Assembly: GCA_023627715.1 (NCBI GenBank)
Contig: JAMAHW010000022.1
Location: 310,001 to 374,000 of the forward strand
Direction: 5' to 3'
DNA length: 64,000 bases
DNA from: Periconia sp. R9002
Lineage: Eukaryota > Ascomycota > Dothideomycetes > Pleosporales > Periconiaceae
Below are positions 46,978 to 58,485 of this stretch, in pieces; position 1 is the stretch's first letter; each line of letters begins with the position of its first letter. The notes below the pieces were generated by a model. It was not told the origin of the DNA and ran no database searches. It saw only the letters and a program-made list of their open reading frames with translations. Both the position numbers and the translations under genes were made by a program.

Positions 46978-49832
46978 TATTATGTGTGTGGAATGTGAAT
47001 GAGAAGATAAGGGAAGAGGGCGAAGGCGGGTATGATGGTATTAGATGGCGGCGCTCTTCTTTGGATTGGAATTGAGATGGCGCTGGCGATGGCAGGCGTC
47101 GACGGTAGACGCGGGAGGGGGTATAGTGGTGATGGTGATGGATGGATGAGTGGTGGATGGATGGATGGGGTGAGGTGAGGAAGCGCTGGAGATCAACTTG
47201 TCAAGGGAGGAAGGAGCGGAGCTTGGTGCGCGAACGAACAGCAGGAGGCAGGGGAGGTAGAGGGATGGGGGGAAGGGGGCCGCGGTTGCCAGCGAGTTGG
47301 ATGGATGCTTGCAATAATGGTCTTGCTCGCACGGTACGTGAAACGGGAGGTTTCTTTTTCTTTTCTTTTTCTTTTGCAGCGAGGACGAGGAAAAGGTCGA
47401 AGCTGTGTCAGGCGGCGAGGCGCTGATGGTGCGGGATGGATGTCTACCTAGGTAGGTAAGGTAGTAGTGAAGGCTACTCTGTACTGGTGTAAGTAAGTAA
47501 TGGATGGTATGGGGGAGTCTAGCGAGCGAAGGAACGAACGAACAGAGCAGAAGAGAACAGCCGGCGAATGTGCACACACCACTGCCTGGTCGGCGTTGGT
47601 ACAATGGACGGACGTGGTCGCATTTTTTGGCTGCGGGCTTGCTTGCATACTGATTCGTGCACGTTAGCCTGCCGGGGACTCCACCGCACCCAACCCATGT
47701 CCATGTCCATCTTCATCCTTGTCTCTCTCTCGCTCTCTCTCTCCCAGATTTCCTTTCCATCAATCAATCCTTCTATCTATCCATTCACTCATTCCCGCCA
47801 GTTAGTTGGTTATGTAGGTACATCGTTCACATTGGATGCCAGCTATCTACATGATACATTCGCCTGCGCGATTCATTCATCCATCCAACCTTACGACGCA
47901 AAACAAGCCGAGGCCTATCTATACCTCTGGTCGTTTATCCCACGTATCGCTAACAACCAAACTCCCAGTAACTACTGTATCTATGTACTGTACATACATG
48001 GCTAATGGAACCAACAGCAATCGTGTATGCACGCTGCAGCTGCAGCAGCCTACATATCTACAGGGAGGGAAGCTATGGGCAACTAGGTAGTTCTTCCTAT
48101 ACTCGTCCCAAACGGTGCACATTGGACATGCTCCCAACCCACAGTCCGGGGAATGCCAGCCTACTTTATATATATATACCCTCACGTACATGATGTGAAG
48201 ACGCTCATGTCTCACCTTGCATTCCCGCCCGCATTCGATACATGGCTTCCCAAGACTGCGGTCCTTCGCCCCAGACAACACGAGCCATCCGCCAGAACAG
48301 CCCTCCGGATCAAAGAAGAAAAGAAACGAAAAAAGGCAGAGGCAGGGGCGGTTAAAGCGGCATCAGCTTCTCAGCGCGTGGTTTTGTGTCTGCCTAGCAA
48401 GCACTGTTAGTCATTATCATTCAACTACCTACATCTACTCGGTGCCTCCTTGTCTACCTGCCTATAGCGATGCCAGCCAGCATGGTGACAAGGTACAGTA
48501 ACATTAACATCCATCGTCGTCCGTTCATCTTTTCCCCTCCCCCTGCTCGAACCAAACCACAACACGCACGGCGGTGACCTCCCTCCACTTCGCTAAACCG
48601 TTACCCACGCGCTATCCCCGATCGATGCGCCATTTTCCTCGGTGCAATCCAACCTTTACTACTCCACTACAGTCCTTTGGCTACTTACCTATCATGATCC
48701 AAACCTGATCCGTCATGTCTAGCTATATTATATCATTTACCATTAGCCCCATCCCACTCCCAATCTCCATTCATCTCTCTTGCTCATATCTTCCCCCCTT
48801 TTCAGTATCCATCCCACACACGGTGCTTACTGACGGTCCTCGGACCCTGGCCCGAAAAAAAAAAACTCGAGCATCCAATACTGCAACCAGTGCAGATCCA
48901 ATAGCACACGCGATAACAGGCACACGCAGTGTGCCCGTTTCACATGACAAGCCAGCCCATGCACGCATGCACGTAGGCGGGCGCCATTTGGCGTTGAGAT
49001 GCAAACGCGACCCATCTCAGGACCCATTCCATTAGGTGCTTGTGTACCGGTACACACTATACGCCGCCTCTTTTTTGGCGCCCATGGCTCCAACGAGTCA
49101 CCGTCTGTTATTTCCCCTTAATCTCGTCTTCTTTTTTCCTCTTTGGAAGTTTTTTCTTCTTCCCTATCTATCCTTTTTGATTTACGCCCCCGCCCATGGA
49201 ACTTCCATGCAGTGTAGCCCACGCGGGAAACACGCACTGCACTAGCTAGCCTGCACACGGTCCACCGCGCCCGCAAATGCATCGCATCTTTATGCCGTGG
49301 GTGAGCGGGTGGGCTTCCTGACTTCATTTCACCAAACACAGCACGGAACGGGTCCCAGTACTTTGTACAGACCTGGTACAGCGCTATTGGAGCGACGACG
49401 TGGCTGCTTGGCTGGGCTGGCGGCGACAAAAACAAACAATCCTCCTCATCGCACTCGCTACCCCCTCGCATCACCTGCAGCAAACAGCATCACCCGTCGC
49501 TCTTCATCACCTCATCACTTAAGCATCCACTGCATCCACCCTATCGCACCGTTGCCGTCCCTGAATATTGGCTCCACCCTTAGCCGCGTGAGCCCAAGTC
49601 AGCCCAATAGATCCACCCCAGCCAGCCCTCCGCGCGCGGCTCATCTTCCACACAGCTTCGAGAAGGCGCCTACAGCAGCTGACGACGTCAATCATTCTAA
49701 GCTCCGAGAGCCCCTACGCATTCTATTTGGACGACATGTCGTCTCCGTGCACACCATCACCCTACATAAACGCCCCTACTGTACAGCAGTCTACCCCTCG
49801 GACCCCTCGCTGTCGTGAGACTGGCACACACC
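46978..49832. other. long gene-free region upstream of Ras
   Basis: About 2.85 kb lies between the Ras start and the stop of the MoaB/Mog-type gene. Close to Ras it has GATG repeats and a T-rich tract on the + strand (47.34-47.38 kb). Farther away it is C/T-rich with CCTAGGTAGGTA at 47.45 kb. A 173-codon + strand frame (49297-49818) abuts the next gene tail to tail but has no recognisable domain. The Ras promoter and leader should lie in the left half. Confidence 0.5.
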
Positions 49833-51119
49833 TCAGCCCGATGCCTTGCTGGCTGCAGCCTCACCACTGTCTGAGTCGTCCTCCCCTTCCACCGCCACCC
49901 GCCGCCCCTGAACTGCCTTTTCCACCTCAGGCACCAGCGACTCCATGAATTCAACGTCCCGTCCTACCAGCGTCACCGTGTTGCGCTGCTTCTCCCACCT
50001 AGGGTAGCTTCCCACCTTGACTCCCTTGGGCTCCGCCTTGGCCGCCAGCTGCGTCAGGTACTCGGCAATCGCACTCTCTGCCATGGGCGTTGAAATGAGA
50101 ATTCGCAGCACACCTTTGCCTTCAGGGTCTGTCAGGCGCGGCAAGATGCGGGGTTTGAGGCCATCCAGCATGGCTTCGAACAGTCTTGGGACGCCGGGCA
50201 GAATGTGGACGTTGCCGTTCACGCAGCTGACCGGGACCCAAAGACTGTCACTTACAAAGATGACTTGATCTTCGTCAGGTAACGAGTCGTCTAGCGGGAG
50301 CTCTATCATTCGCTTCTTGGCGGTCAGGGCCGCAGACGGCGTGTCCCAGCTGAAGTTTGGCTGCGAGCGATGGGGTTTCGAAAGCCGCTTCATCCGTTCA
50401 AAGGCAGCCTCGTGCAGCTTGAGGGGTAAGCCGAAGGCCCTGGCTATGGACTGGTATGTGATGTCATCATGTCTAATCCAATACTCGGTGGTCAGCTCGC
50501 TTTGCCACCAGTGCATGGTACGGTAAGTTCTGGAGGGCCAAAAGAAGCTCACGTAGGACCAATGCCGCCGGAGGTGACGACGAAATCATAATTGGTGGAC
50601 ATGCGACGGACGGCTTCCACAATCTCACCTTCATCGTCGGCGATGACCTCGATGCGTTTCAAGTTGATGCCGAGTGAAAAGCAGAATTTGGCAAAGTAGG
50701 CCTAGTACGGGATTAGAAGATCTTGGTCCAACCCGAGCCCGGGACGCATGGCGTTCCTGAGTAAGTAAGGTAAGCTCTTACAGAGTTGGTATCGACCGTC
50801 TTTGATCAGAGCCCGTTACGTTAGCATGCACTACATGTAGGTACCGATAGGATGGACCGCACGTGAGCTCCGCATGCACGGAGAGTCATGGCGTGCCGCA
50901 GTGTGTATCGCACATGTGAAATCCACGGGTACATACCTTGCCCCCGAGCACCTCATCCCCGATGATCAAGCACGCCGCGGTGTGGATGAGGCCTTTTTGC
51001 TGCGGTGTTGTTCGGCCAGCCATGATGGATGACGTGATGGAAGGAGCAGCGGAGCGGCGCGTGTAGCTGGGACTGGGTCGCGAGAGATGTCTGGCTACTT
51101 GGCCGAGCCGGGCGAACAT
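49833..51119 (-). CDS. MoaB/Mog-fold (MoCF_biosynth) protein, CinA/FAD-synthase N-domain type
   Basis: The fold binds molybdopterin or nucleotides; eukaryotic relatives include the N-domain of FAD synthase, where it can hydrolyse FAD. The substrate here is not shown. Four exons (50937-51119, 50782-50799, 50553-50701, 49833-50472) give 329 aa. Exon 2 is an 18-nt microexon coding TVDTNS, fixed by strong splice sites and by the family motif GDEVLGGKTVDTNSAYFAKF. The introns are 137, 80 and 80 nt. Further motifs are VIADDEGEIVEAV, VVTSGGIGPTHDDITYQSIA, and the later VPVSCVNGNVHILPGVPRLF typical of this class. The first 32 residues are basic and Ser-rich like a mitochondrial presequence; an internal ATG (MAGRTT) would remove it. 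The C-terminus is acidic and Ser/Ala-rich. It is divergent from the GMF gene. Confidence 0.9.
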
Positions 51120-51588
51120 GAAACTGGCGATAGAGAGAGGCCCTAACCTAAGTATTGGTGTGATAGGGAGTGGATTGGCTATTTAGTTGGTTGTTGTGGA
51201 GCGTATGAGGAAAGAGGAGCTGTGCGTGACTTCCTCGACGTTGACAAGATGGAAGTCGCGTTCCCACTAGTGCATTTCCCTTCTTCGCATCGCCGCGGGA
51301 ATCCTGCCCCGCATTAGCAACTCCATGAACATACTCCCATTAACGTTACCTACCTATCTCACTTTGATATCCTACACCTATGCACGCGAGATACGCTGCT
51401 ATCTACTGACTGCTATACCGCGTAAAAATAGCATAGGCACAATTGCCGATTGAACACTCCACCGTCTCTTTGCCCCACCCCGCGCCGCTGGTACCCCATC
51501 ACATACTATACCCCTCCATCACCGCTCAAAACGCGCTTGGTTTTTAGCAATCACCTCACTTCCCATCCCCTTATCGGCAACTGTCAAA
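51120..51588. promoter_or_regulatory. shared divergent promoter region (MoaB-type gene / GMF)
   Basis: 469 bases lie between two divergent start codons. The part next to GMF is C/T-rich on the + strand. No specific factor site is assigned. Confidence 0.55.
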
Positions 51589-52233
51589 ATGGCATGTTTT
51601 CACATGATTCTTGCCTCGGTGGTATCTAGCTGACGTGTTTCCAGTCGTCCGAAAGCCGTCTATACACCTTCTCGGAAGAGACGAAGCAGAGACTCCGCAA
51701 GTTCCGTCTGGGGACGTCGCGCGCCAAAGATCCCCAGGCCATCATCTGTATGCCCGCTTGATTTCCTCCTCGCCCTGTCCCCGCACGCAGTCGACGTTTA
51801 CCCTGTCACGCGAGTCATACAGAAACGGCGCTGATGCCTCGGCGCCAGACGAAATCGACAAGAAGACGCTCGAGATCCGACCCTCGGACAACGAAGTCTA
51901 CAGTGATGTCGCGAGCATTGCCGATGAGCTGCCCGATCATGCCCCACGCTTCGTGCTCCTGAGCTACCCGCTCACCCTGGTACACATCCCCCATTCCCGT
52001 GCCGTATCGTGATTTACAGAACACGCTCTGACTCCGTCCAGGACTCTGGCCGCCTCTCCGTACCGTATGTCATGCTATACTATCTCCCCATCACCTGCAA
52101 CGCCGAAGTCAAGATGTTGTACGCTGGAGCGAAGGAGTTGATGAGAAACACGGCCGAGGTGAACAAAATCATTGAGATCGACAGCACGGACGATCTGGAG
52201 GAGATTGAGGAGAAACTCAAGGGCGAGTCATGA
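51589..52233 (+). CDS. AIM7: glia maturation factor / Aim7 (ADF-cofilin family)
   Basis: GMF binds the Arp2/3 complex and promotes debranching of actin filaments. The model has four exons: 51589-51591 (ATG only), 51645-51747, 51849-51979 and 52042-52233, giving 142 aa, the family's normal size. The protein reads M-SSESRLYTFSEETKQRLRKF, then GTSRAKDPQAIIYEIDKKT, LEIRPSDNEVYSDVASI, HAPRFVLLSYPLTLDSGR, VPYVMLYYLPITCNAEVKML and a C-terminal acidic helix. Introns 2 (101 nt) and 3 (62 nt) are GT-AG. The first, 51592-51644, would be GC-AG (ATG|GCATGT ... CCAG) with a good CTGACG branch site; it is inferred because no GT donor gives the right phase. The other exons are secure. Confidence 0.9.
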
Positions 52234-53002
52234 TAGATTCCGGCAAAGCACGGCAAATCGAATGCTTTCAATCAGCAACGGGAGGTTCCGGTAGTGAGAC
52301 AAACTACAGTCTATTGAAATCTTTGACATCTGTCGCACCATATAGGCCTCCAGGGATTTGTTCCTTGAAACTGTGTGCGGGAGTCGGATAGGTTCCGGCC
52401 GCTCGTATGATTTTGTTGAATCTGTTATCATATCACGCAGAACCTATAGACATCCATCACCGTGGCAATCAAAATATTCCAAGGTCGTTTACGTACTGCT
52501 AATTTGTTGATACGTTATTTTATCTTCTTCAGTCTCGCCTCACTTCGTTTATCACGGTTCCAGTTTCCAATCTCGCGCGCTCTCTTTGCCTGGGTTCCCT
52601 GCCCTTGATTTGTGATTTGACCCAACGCACACGCCACTTGCATCAACACACGTACATACGCCATGCCGCTCGCCATCGCTGACAATACGATATGTAGGGC
52701 GTATGCAGGCTGAAGGAGGAAAGTTGACTTCTTTCTTGCTCTGTAATAAGGATTGAGTCTTTTCATCACCACCACGTGTGCGGCAGTAATGCCGTGAATC
52801 ATGCACCGCCGTAGCTTTTTTTCCACACGCTCTGCTATCAATTCCAGTATTTATAAGGATATCTCGATGTAGATTCTTTCTTCATATATACGTGTATGTA
52901 CCTAGTATAACCCTCCTTTCACACATCTATCTGTCTATCCATCTAACATACACCGTCACTGAATGAGTACCTACCTAGGCAATGTATGTCTGCTGATTTA
53001 AG

Positions 53003-53058
53003 GAATTTTTAATAGACAAATAACTGTCTAATATAGGCTTCCTCCGATACCTAGAAAC
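53003..53058 (+). repeat. dispersed intergenic repeat, copy 2
   Basis: This matches 32065-32119 in the same order: GAATTTTTAATAG, GACAAAT, then ATAGGCTTCCTCCGATACC and TAGAAAC. Small insertions separate the blocks. Confidence 0.5.
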
Positions 53059-53483
53059 AACGTATGTATCTACACTTTCCTTTTGCTTTCCCTTTCCCAA
53101 ACCGACCCGCGGAGTCTAAATTTCGCATCTTCGGACTGGACTGGGCTCGACTCGACTGCTGTTAAGCAATTCAGGGCAAGGGATGAAAGAAGGAAATTGA
53201 ATTTACATACAGTACAGAACCCGTGTTGTGTGTGTGTGTGTGTGTTCGTTACCTATGTAGGTTCAGTTACATGTATGGGGGAGAGGGGGAGATGAGGTTG
53301 TTTTTATTTTCTCCCAGAACGGATATCTATACATCTTGTGTCTACTGTACGTAGTTCAGGAAGCTTGCTAACAAGTATGTACATGCCTAGGTACCTATCT
53401 CACTACGGAAACGCAAAATTATAACGTTTGGGTAAAATACGTACGTACATATGTACGTATACGTAGAAGAGTGATCTGAGTTC

Positions 53484-53518
53484 CCCTTCCCTTCCCTTCC
53501 CTTCCCTTCCCTTCCCTT
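53484..53518. repeat. CCCTT pentanucleotide tandem repeat
   Basis: Seven exact copies of CCCTT lie in intergenic DNA. Confidence 0.95.
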
Positions 53519-54749
53519 TCGTCTCCCACCATATCTTTTTTTCTTTCTTCCTGTGAGATTTAAGAATATATGTATACCTACCGAATTGATTCACACTTAA
53601 ACTATCAATGTTACTACACGATCTTGATGTAGATTCCGAGTCCAAAGCACTGCAATTCCGTTCCTCGTCATGTCCAGATCAAATCTACACTAGACACACC
53701 GCGGGGGTACCTGCATATGCTTTCCAAGTTTACAACTGCTTCGCCGGAGGGTTTTTGAATTTGAAGGAAGAATTATATGGCGTGGATGTGGATGTAGGTA
53801 TGTATGTAGATTTAAGATTTATGTATTTGCCTATCTCTACAATAAGTAGCAACTCACCTCTGCGTTTGTTTGTTTTTTCGGGGTAAGGGGTTTGGAGGAT
53901 AGTGTGGAGCGTAAGGCGAGAACTGTCGAAGTGAGGTTTTACATACGTTATAACACCCCGGTGTTGTTATTTACCCCTTCGATTCCCCAAGACTTCAAAA
54001 CCTAAACAAACCCAGACAATCAAAAACCCACCTACCTCCCTATCCCACCATCCCCAAATCCTCCCCATCCATCTAAAAACCACCCCAGATATTGAGTTCT
54101 ACAGCTACGTATACCTTTCAGTATTTTCACGGCAAAGCAGTCACACAATATCAAATACCACATTAACATCAACGTAAGCAATATAATTAATAATATCGAT
54201 TCATCAATATGGATATCCAAACCCCGCCGTAAATGATATACCCAACCAAACACCAGTTGTCGATGAATAAAAAAAACACCATACCATACCATACCACAAA
54301 CATGAATATTAAACCCAAACCCAAACCCCAGGAAAGATAGGTAGATGGTAAATCATAAAATACACACAGGACAATGAATGAACGGAGGAAGCATACATGA
54401 GTGAATAAGCAAAGTAAAGCAAAGCCTGGTTGGTGGCTTGGCTTGACTGAAGAGATGATGGAAATTGTATAAACCTCGTTATTTTCTGAAGGTATGGTAT
54501 TGGAATGGGATGAAGGGCTGGGTACAACAGGCAAACAAACAAACAACCAGAGAAGAAAAGAAGAGAAACAAAAAGGATTGATGATGGAACAACTGGCAGA
54601 GTATGAAGACATGCATGGATTGGAATACGCCAGGAACATGAAAAAAAATGAGAAAAGGTCGTTAAGTCGTTAAGTCGTGAAAGAGTCATAGCTCGTTGGT
54701 CGTTCGTGAGTAATCGTTGATCGTTCGTGAATGTCGTAAACATCTCAAG

Positions 54750-56417
54750 TTACTGAAGCCCGTCATCACGCCCCAGCCCACCCCGTGAAAACTCCTGCCC
54801 TCCACGACGTGCCGATCCCCAAAAGTCCTGGAAGTCCGACTTCGCAAGCGCATTCGCAGCACCACCGCTAGACGAAGCCTCCAACAAAGCAACGTCATGA
54901 TGCTCGTCAAACAGGTTGGCGTTCGCAACGCCGTAGACGGCATCGTTTGTGTTCCAATACGCGTTGGTGTCGAACAGGAGCGGGTCGATGGGGGTGTGGA
55001 AGGCGTTCGGGTGGTTGATCGGCATCTGGAGCAGCCAGGGGTCGGTGTCGTGGTGGATGGGGATGGCGTCGTCTGGGGTGACGGGCGCGGATCGGGCTCC
55101 GATGCTGAGGACGGGTGGGGAGAGGAAGTGTTGGTCGTGCTGCTGGAGGTGAGGGATGGCGCGGGTAGGTGTCATGTTGAAGGTGGGGTTGAAGGTTGGG
55201 GTTGTCAGTGGGTGAGGGAGGCCATCGTGAGCAGATGGGCTTTTGGAGGGTCGGGCTGAGGGGGTCACATGTCGTGATAGCGGGCGTCGGAGAAAGTTGG
55301 GTGTGTTGGTAGCTGGAGGAGCAGTGGAAGTGCTGGAAGCTGTTCCACGCCGTGGACGTGTGTTGGGCTTGGACGCTTTGCCAGGCCTGGGGTTGTCGTC
55401 GGTTGTCTCCCTCACGATTCCCTGGCCCCGTTTGCGGTTACCAAGGCGGTTCTGATGTTTCCTGCTGGCATACGCCTTTGGTGCGTTGACGAACATGCGG
55501 ATCTGCGAAGCGGATTGCATGACGTCTTCGCAGATGGTCTTCTCCTCTTCCAAGGCGCGGATGATGTTGTTCAAGCGGCCGGCGCAGTCAACGTCTCGAT
55601 CTTCGTCTTCGCCCTTTCTATCGTCCGCCACATAATCGGTGTGTTTCCAGCCACGGTATCCGAGTTTGACTTGCTGGAGCAAGCAGTCCAGAACTTTGTG
55701 TGCAACGGATTCGACAAGCTCGCTCTCGTAGTATGCTGAATGAACCCATCTCTTCATGGCGGGGGACTGATCGTTGTCTTTGGCCTTTTCGCTACTGGTC
55801 ATTGCGTTGTAGATTCGTTCAATGTGGTAGATTCTGTTGTGCTCGATTTCGGCGATGGAGCCATCGTCCTCAGGTTCCTTGTATGGCTTTCTACCGAAGC
55901 GCATACTCTCCTTTCGGTGCTGGCTTGCGAGCTTCGAGTCGGTGAAATGGCATCTGAAGGATTCATATCGAGAGGGACCGCGCGGTTCAGGCTGAGCAGC
56001 CTCGGGGGCGTTATAAGTCGGCATTGGGGGCGATTTGGAAGGATAGCCGTGAGGATGCGCGGCATGATATGGGTGAGGCATCTCACTAGTTTGTTCCGGG
56101 TAGCGAGTGTTGGCGCTAGAACCATCGGTGTGGTTCTCGCTCTCACTTTGGCCGCCGGCATGCGTTTGATGTATAGTCAGAGTGGTAATGGTCGGGTTGT
56201 CGTGGATGGCATATTTGACATCCGGCTCGCTTCTCGTGTCGCCGTAGTCCATATGGCAGAATTGTCCAAAATCGAATATCTCGTCTTCGGCGACTGAGAC
56301 ATGATGTGTAAGAAGCGGATACGCTGTTTGCATACGAGGATCCTCGCTGGGAATGATGCACGGTTTTTCCTCACCTCGCTCGTGTTGACCACTCAACCAG
56401 TGTGATTGATCGGCCAT
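54750..56417 (-). CDS. conserved-looking orphan protein, possible nuclear regulator
   Basis: I do not recognise a named family. The frame is 555 codons from MADQSHWLSG. A longer frame begins at 56549, but its extra residues cross a good acceptor (CTTTCGTAG near 56.49 kb), so I place that part in a 5' UTR intron. Residues 1-150 are low-complexity, rich in His, Pro and Ser. The central block (about residues 155-320) is well ordered: SFRCHFTDSKLASQHRKESM, RFGRKPYKEPEDD, NRIYHIERIYNAMTS, MKRWVHSAYYESELVESVAH, KVLDCLLQQVKLGYRGWKHT, RLNNIIRALEEEKTICEDVM. It is followed by a basic stretch (RKHQNRLGNRKRG) that could be a nuclear signal, then a Pro/Thr/Ser-rich tail. The layout resembles a fungal transcriptional regulator, but this is only inference. 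Confidence 0.8.
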   Translation of the reverse strand: MADQSHWLSGQHERGEEKPCIIPSEDPRMQTAYPLLTHHVSVAEDEIFDFGQFCHMDYGDTRSEPDVKYAIHDNPTITTLTIHQTHAGGQSESENHTDGSSANTRYPEQTSEMPHPYHAAHPHGYPSKSPPMPTYNAPEAAQPEPRGPSRYESFRCHFTDSKLASQHRKESMRFGRKPYKEPEDDGSIAEIEHNRIYHIERIYNAMTSSEKAKDNDQSPAMKRWVHSAYYESELVESVAHKVLDCLLQQVKLGYRGWKHTDYVADDRKGEDEDRDVDCAGRLNNIIRALEEEKTICEDVMQSASQIRMFVNAPKAYASRKHQNRLGNRKRGQGIVRETTDDNPRPGKASKPNTRPRRGTASSTSTAPPATNTPNFLRRPLSRHVTPSARPSKSPSAHDGLPHPLTTPTFNPTFNMTPTRAIPHLQQHDQHFLSPPVLSIGARSAPVTPDDAIPIHHDTDPWLLQMPINHPNAFHTPIDPLLFDTNAYWNTNDAVYGVANANLFDEHHDVALLEASSSGGAANALAKSDFQDFWGSARRGGQEFSRGGLGRDDGLQ

Positions 56418-57815
56418 ATGAACGAGGTATGAACGTCGGTTGTGATAAGTGTAGCGAAGACGGCTCGAGCTCAGTTGGCTTCCTACGAAAGTGAGAGAAG
56501 TGAGGGTTGTAAAGGCGATCAGTGGAACTGGGGGAACAATCGCATGCAAGGTACTAGGAAGCGAAGCTGAAATATGTCGATTGAGGGGTCGTAAAATTGC
56601 TTAATTGATCACGATAGAACAACGGCATCGTGACAGCAAATCAAGCAAGTGGGTGCCTGATGATTGAATGCCTGACCTGTGAACTGGCTCTGTGTTGGTT
56701 TAGAGGGGATGGTTGTGAAGGGGATGTACTGGGAGACTGCGAGATCGCACTGCCACATGATTGCGTCTGCAACACCACCATTGAGAGGGCATTGCTGGCC
56801 ATCGTGTACTTCCAAAGTGTTTCCTTCATGCACCCTGTGCCGCATTTTCGGGTGACATCTGCATGCAGATAACGTGGGTAAGAAAGTCAGGGTATGAGGA
56901 TAGATCTTTTGCAGATTAACGAAACAGCATGACGTAAACGCTGTCAGTATGTTCGCACAGAGTATGCATGAGGTTCCGGTCACGGCAGCCATTCCGGTTG
57001 GTCCATGTTACCACAGGCCTCTTGAATTGCTCATAGAAACTCGCAAGAGAGTGGCCTCTCGACTGGCATGCATCGGCTCAAAAATGCGCCTGACTAAACG
57101 GGAAACTAAACGGATTTTTTTTCGGAAATGGTAGCCTACGGGTAGTCGAATCAGAATGGTACAAACGGGTCATAGCTCAGGTCAGAACACACTTCTCCAG
57201 AAGTTAGTCAACACCAACCCCTACATACGTTGCGGTTGTTTTGGATAAACGGTGAGAAGACATTGTAGGAAAAGACTGAGTCATGAGTTCCCCAACCATA
57301 TGATCTGCTAGGTTTCGATTCCAGAGTATTGCTGAATAAGGTAATCAGGGGTAATAATCGTCGAACGTCGGATGTCGCACTCAGTGGTCTTTTCGCCTAG
57401 TATCCACAGACGTGTTAAGTTCACAGATTTCCGAGTGTAATTCACCACATGGCATAGAGAAACAACACAGATTTATGACGCAGATTTCAGTACCCGCAGG
57501 GAGGATCACTAGGAAGCTTGTCACGCCATACTGGTTTACATTAACGCCTGTACAAATACAACAATCCATCATAAGATGAGATGATTAAACACCTGGACAC
57601 GCACCCAAACGCTTGAATAAAAGAACTAGATGAAGTCTGACAAGAAAAACTGAGCAACGAGAATTACAGCCTTCATGCGGAGAAACAACCTAAGCCATTA
57701 AACTCATAGTCCGTGGCATAGCCATCTTCGAAAATACAGTATCGTCACTTTTCGATACCAATGCGCACCGTTAAAGTCTCAGGAGAGAGATTAGCCCACA
57801 CCAAATGTACTGCTA
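56418..57815. other. orphan gene upstream region / intergenic
   Basis: This should contain the promoter and probable 5' UTR intron of the orphan gene (acceptor near 56.49 kb). The rest to 57.8 kb has no gene-like frame. The right end is the 3' flank of the next minus-strand gene. Confidence 0.45.
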
Positions 57816-58485
57816 TCACGTTAACCAGACTTCAAGATTGCACCAATCATACTTACTGCTCTCGGTATACCCTTTCTCTTCAATGGGCTTTGTAGTGTAG
57901 TTAAACGTCCTCCATTCTCCCCACGTGGATGTTTCCTTGAAAACTTTGACCAAGGAATCCTTTTTCTTGATATCTATGGCCGCTCGTGACAACTTCCACC
58001 GAGGGGCACGATTTAGGGTATCCTTGCGCAGCTCTCCAGCGACTGAGATACTAGTCGTCCATCCAACAATGTCGTTGATCTCATGGTGCTTGGTTGACTC
58101 GGATCCGCCCTGGCGAGCGTCGAATGGCATGCTACCCTCCACTTTCCAAAGATTGAGAGTCTCGCTGCTGCTTGGACTGGGAGAAATCAGATCGTGGCTC
58201 TCAGAAGGCGCTATAGGCACGCGGTTCTCAGTTGGTAGTAAAATCGCTATTTACTTACATTATGGCTCCTTCCCTTTCTACATCGACAAAATCCGCATCA
58301 CTGATCTCGAGCTCCTGATAGATCCACTCCTTTTCTCGCTCAATCTCGAGATGTCTCCTCGTAATCGCTTCGCTCGCAAGTCTCTCGTTTTCAAACTCCT
58401 GTTCTTGCTCCACTTGATGATTCTTCGCCCTTGAACTGCCCAAAAGATGATACATCGGTAACCGAGGATCTTGCGACATGACTGC
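57816..58485 (-). CDS. unrecognised protein, 5' end uncertain
   Basis: Two reading segments on the minus strand appear to be exons of one gene. The upstream one carries MSQDPRLPMYHLLGSSRAK and a charged helix (EQEFENERLASEAITRRHLE), ending DVEREGAI before a strong GTAAGT donor (58253-58258). The downstream one, from about 58197, carries LWKVEGSMPFDARQGG, GWTTSISVAGELRKD, APRWKLSRAAIDIKKK and TSTWGEWRTFNYTTKP, and ends NLEVWLT. The only in-frame acceptor I find is the weak GAGAG (intron about 58198-58258, 61 nt); the better-looking CTATAG acceptor is out of frame. The frame is open further upstream (to 58611), so an earlier start or upstream exon is possible. I know no family for it. Confidence 0.45.

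Larger units (their letters stand above)
52234..54749. other. gene-free region with repeats
   Basis: About 2.5 kb lies between the convergent GMF gene and the orphan protein gene. It contains the second copy of a dispersed element (53003-53058), a GT run (53224-53244), a CCCTT tandem repeat (53484-53518) and CCTAGG-type motifs (52968-52982, about 53385). Open frames here are short and biased. Confidence 0.5.

Noticed and set aside
49297..49818. 173-codon + strand open frame abutting the MoaB/Mog-type gene
   Set aside because: Pro/Ser-rich with no recognisable domain, and another frame over the same DNA looks equally plausible. Not enough to call a gene, though a convergent neighbour cannot be excluded.
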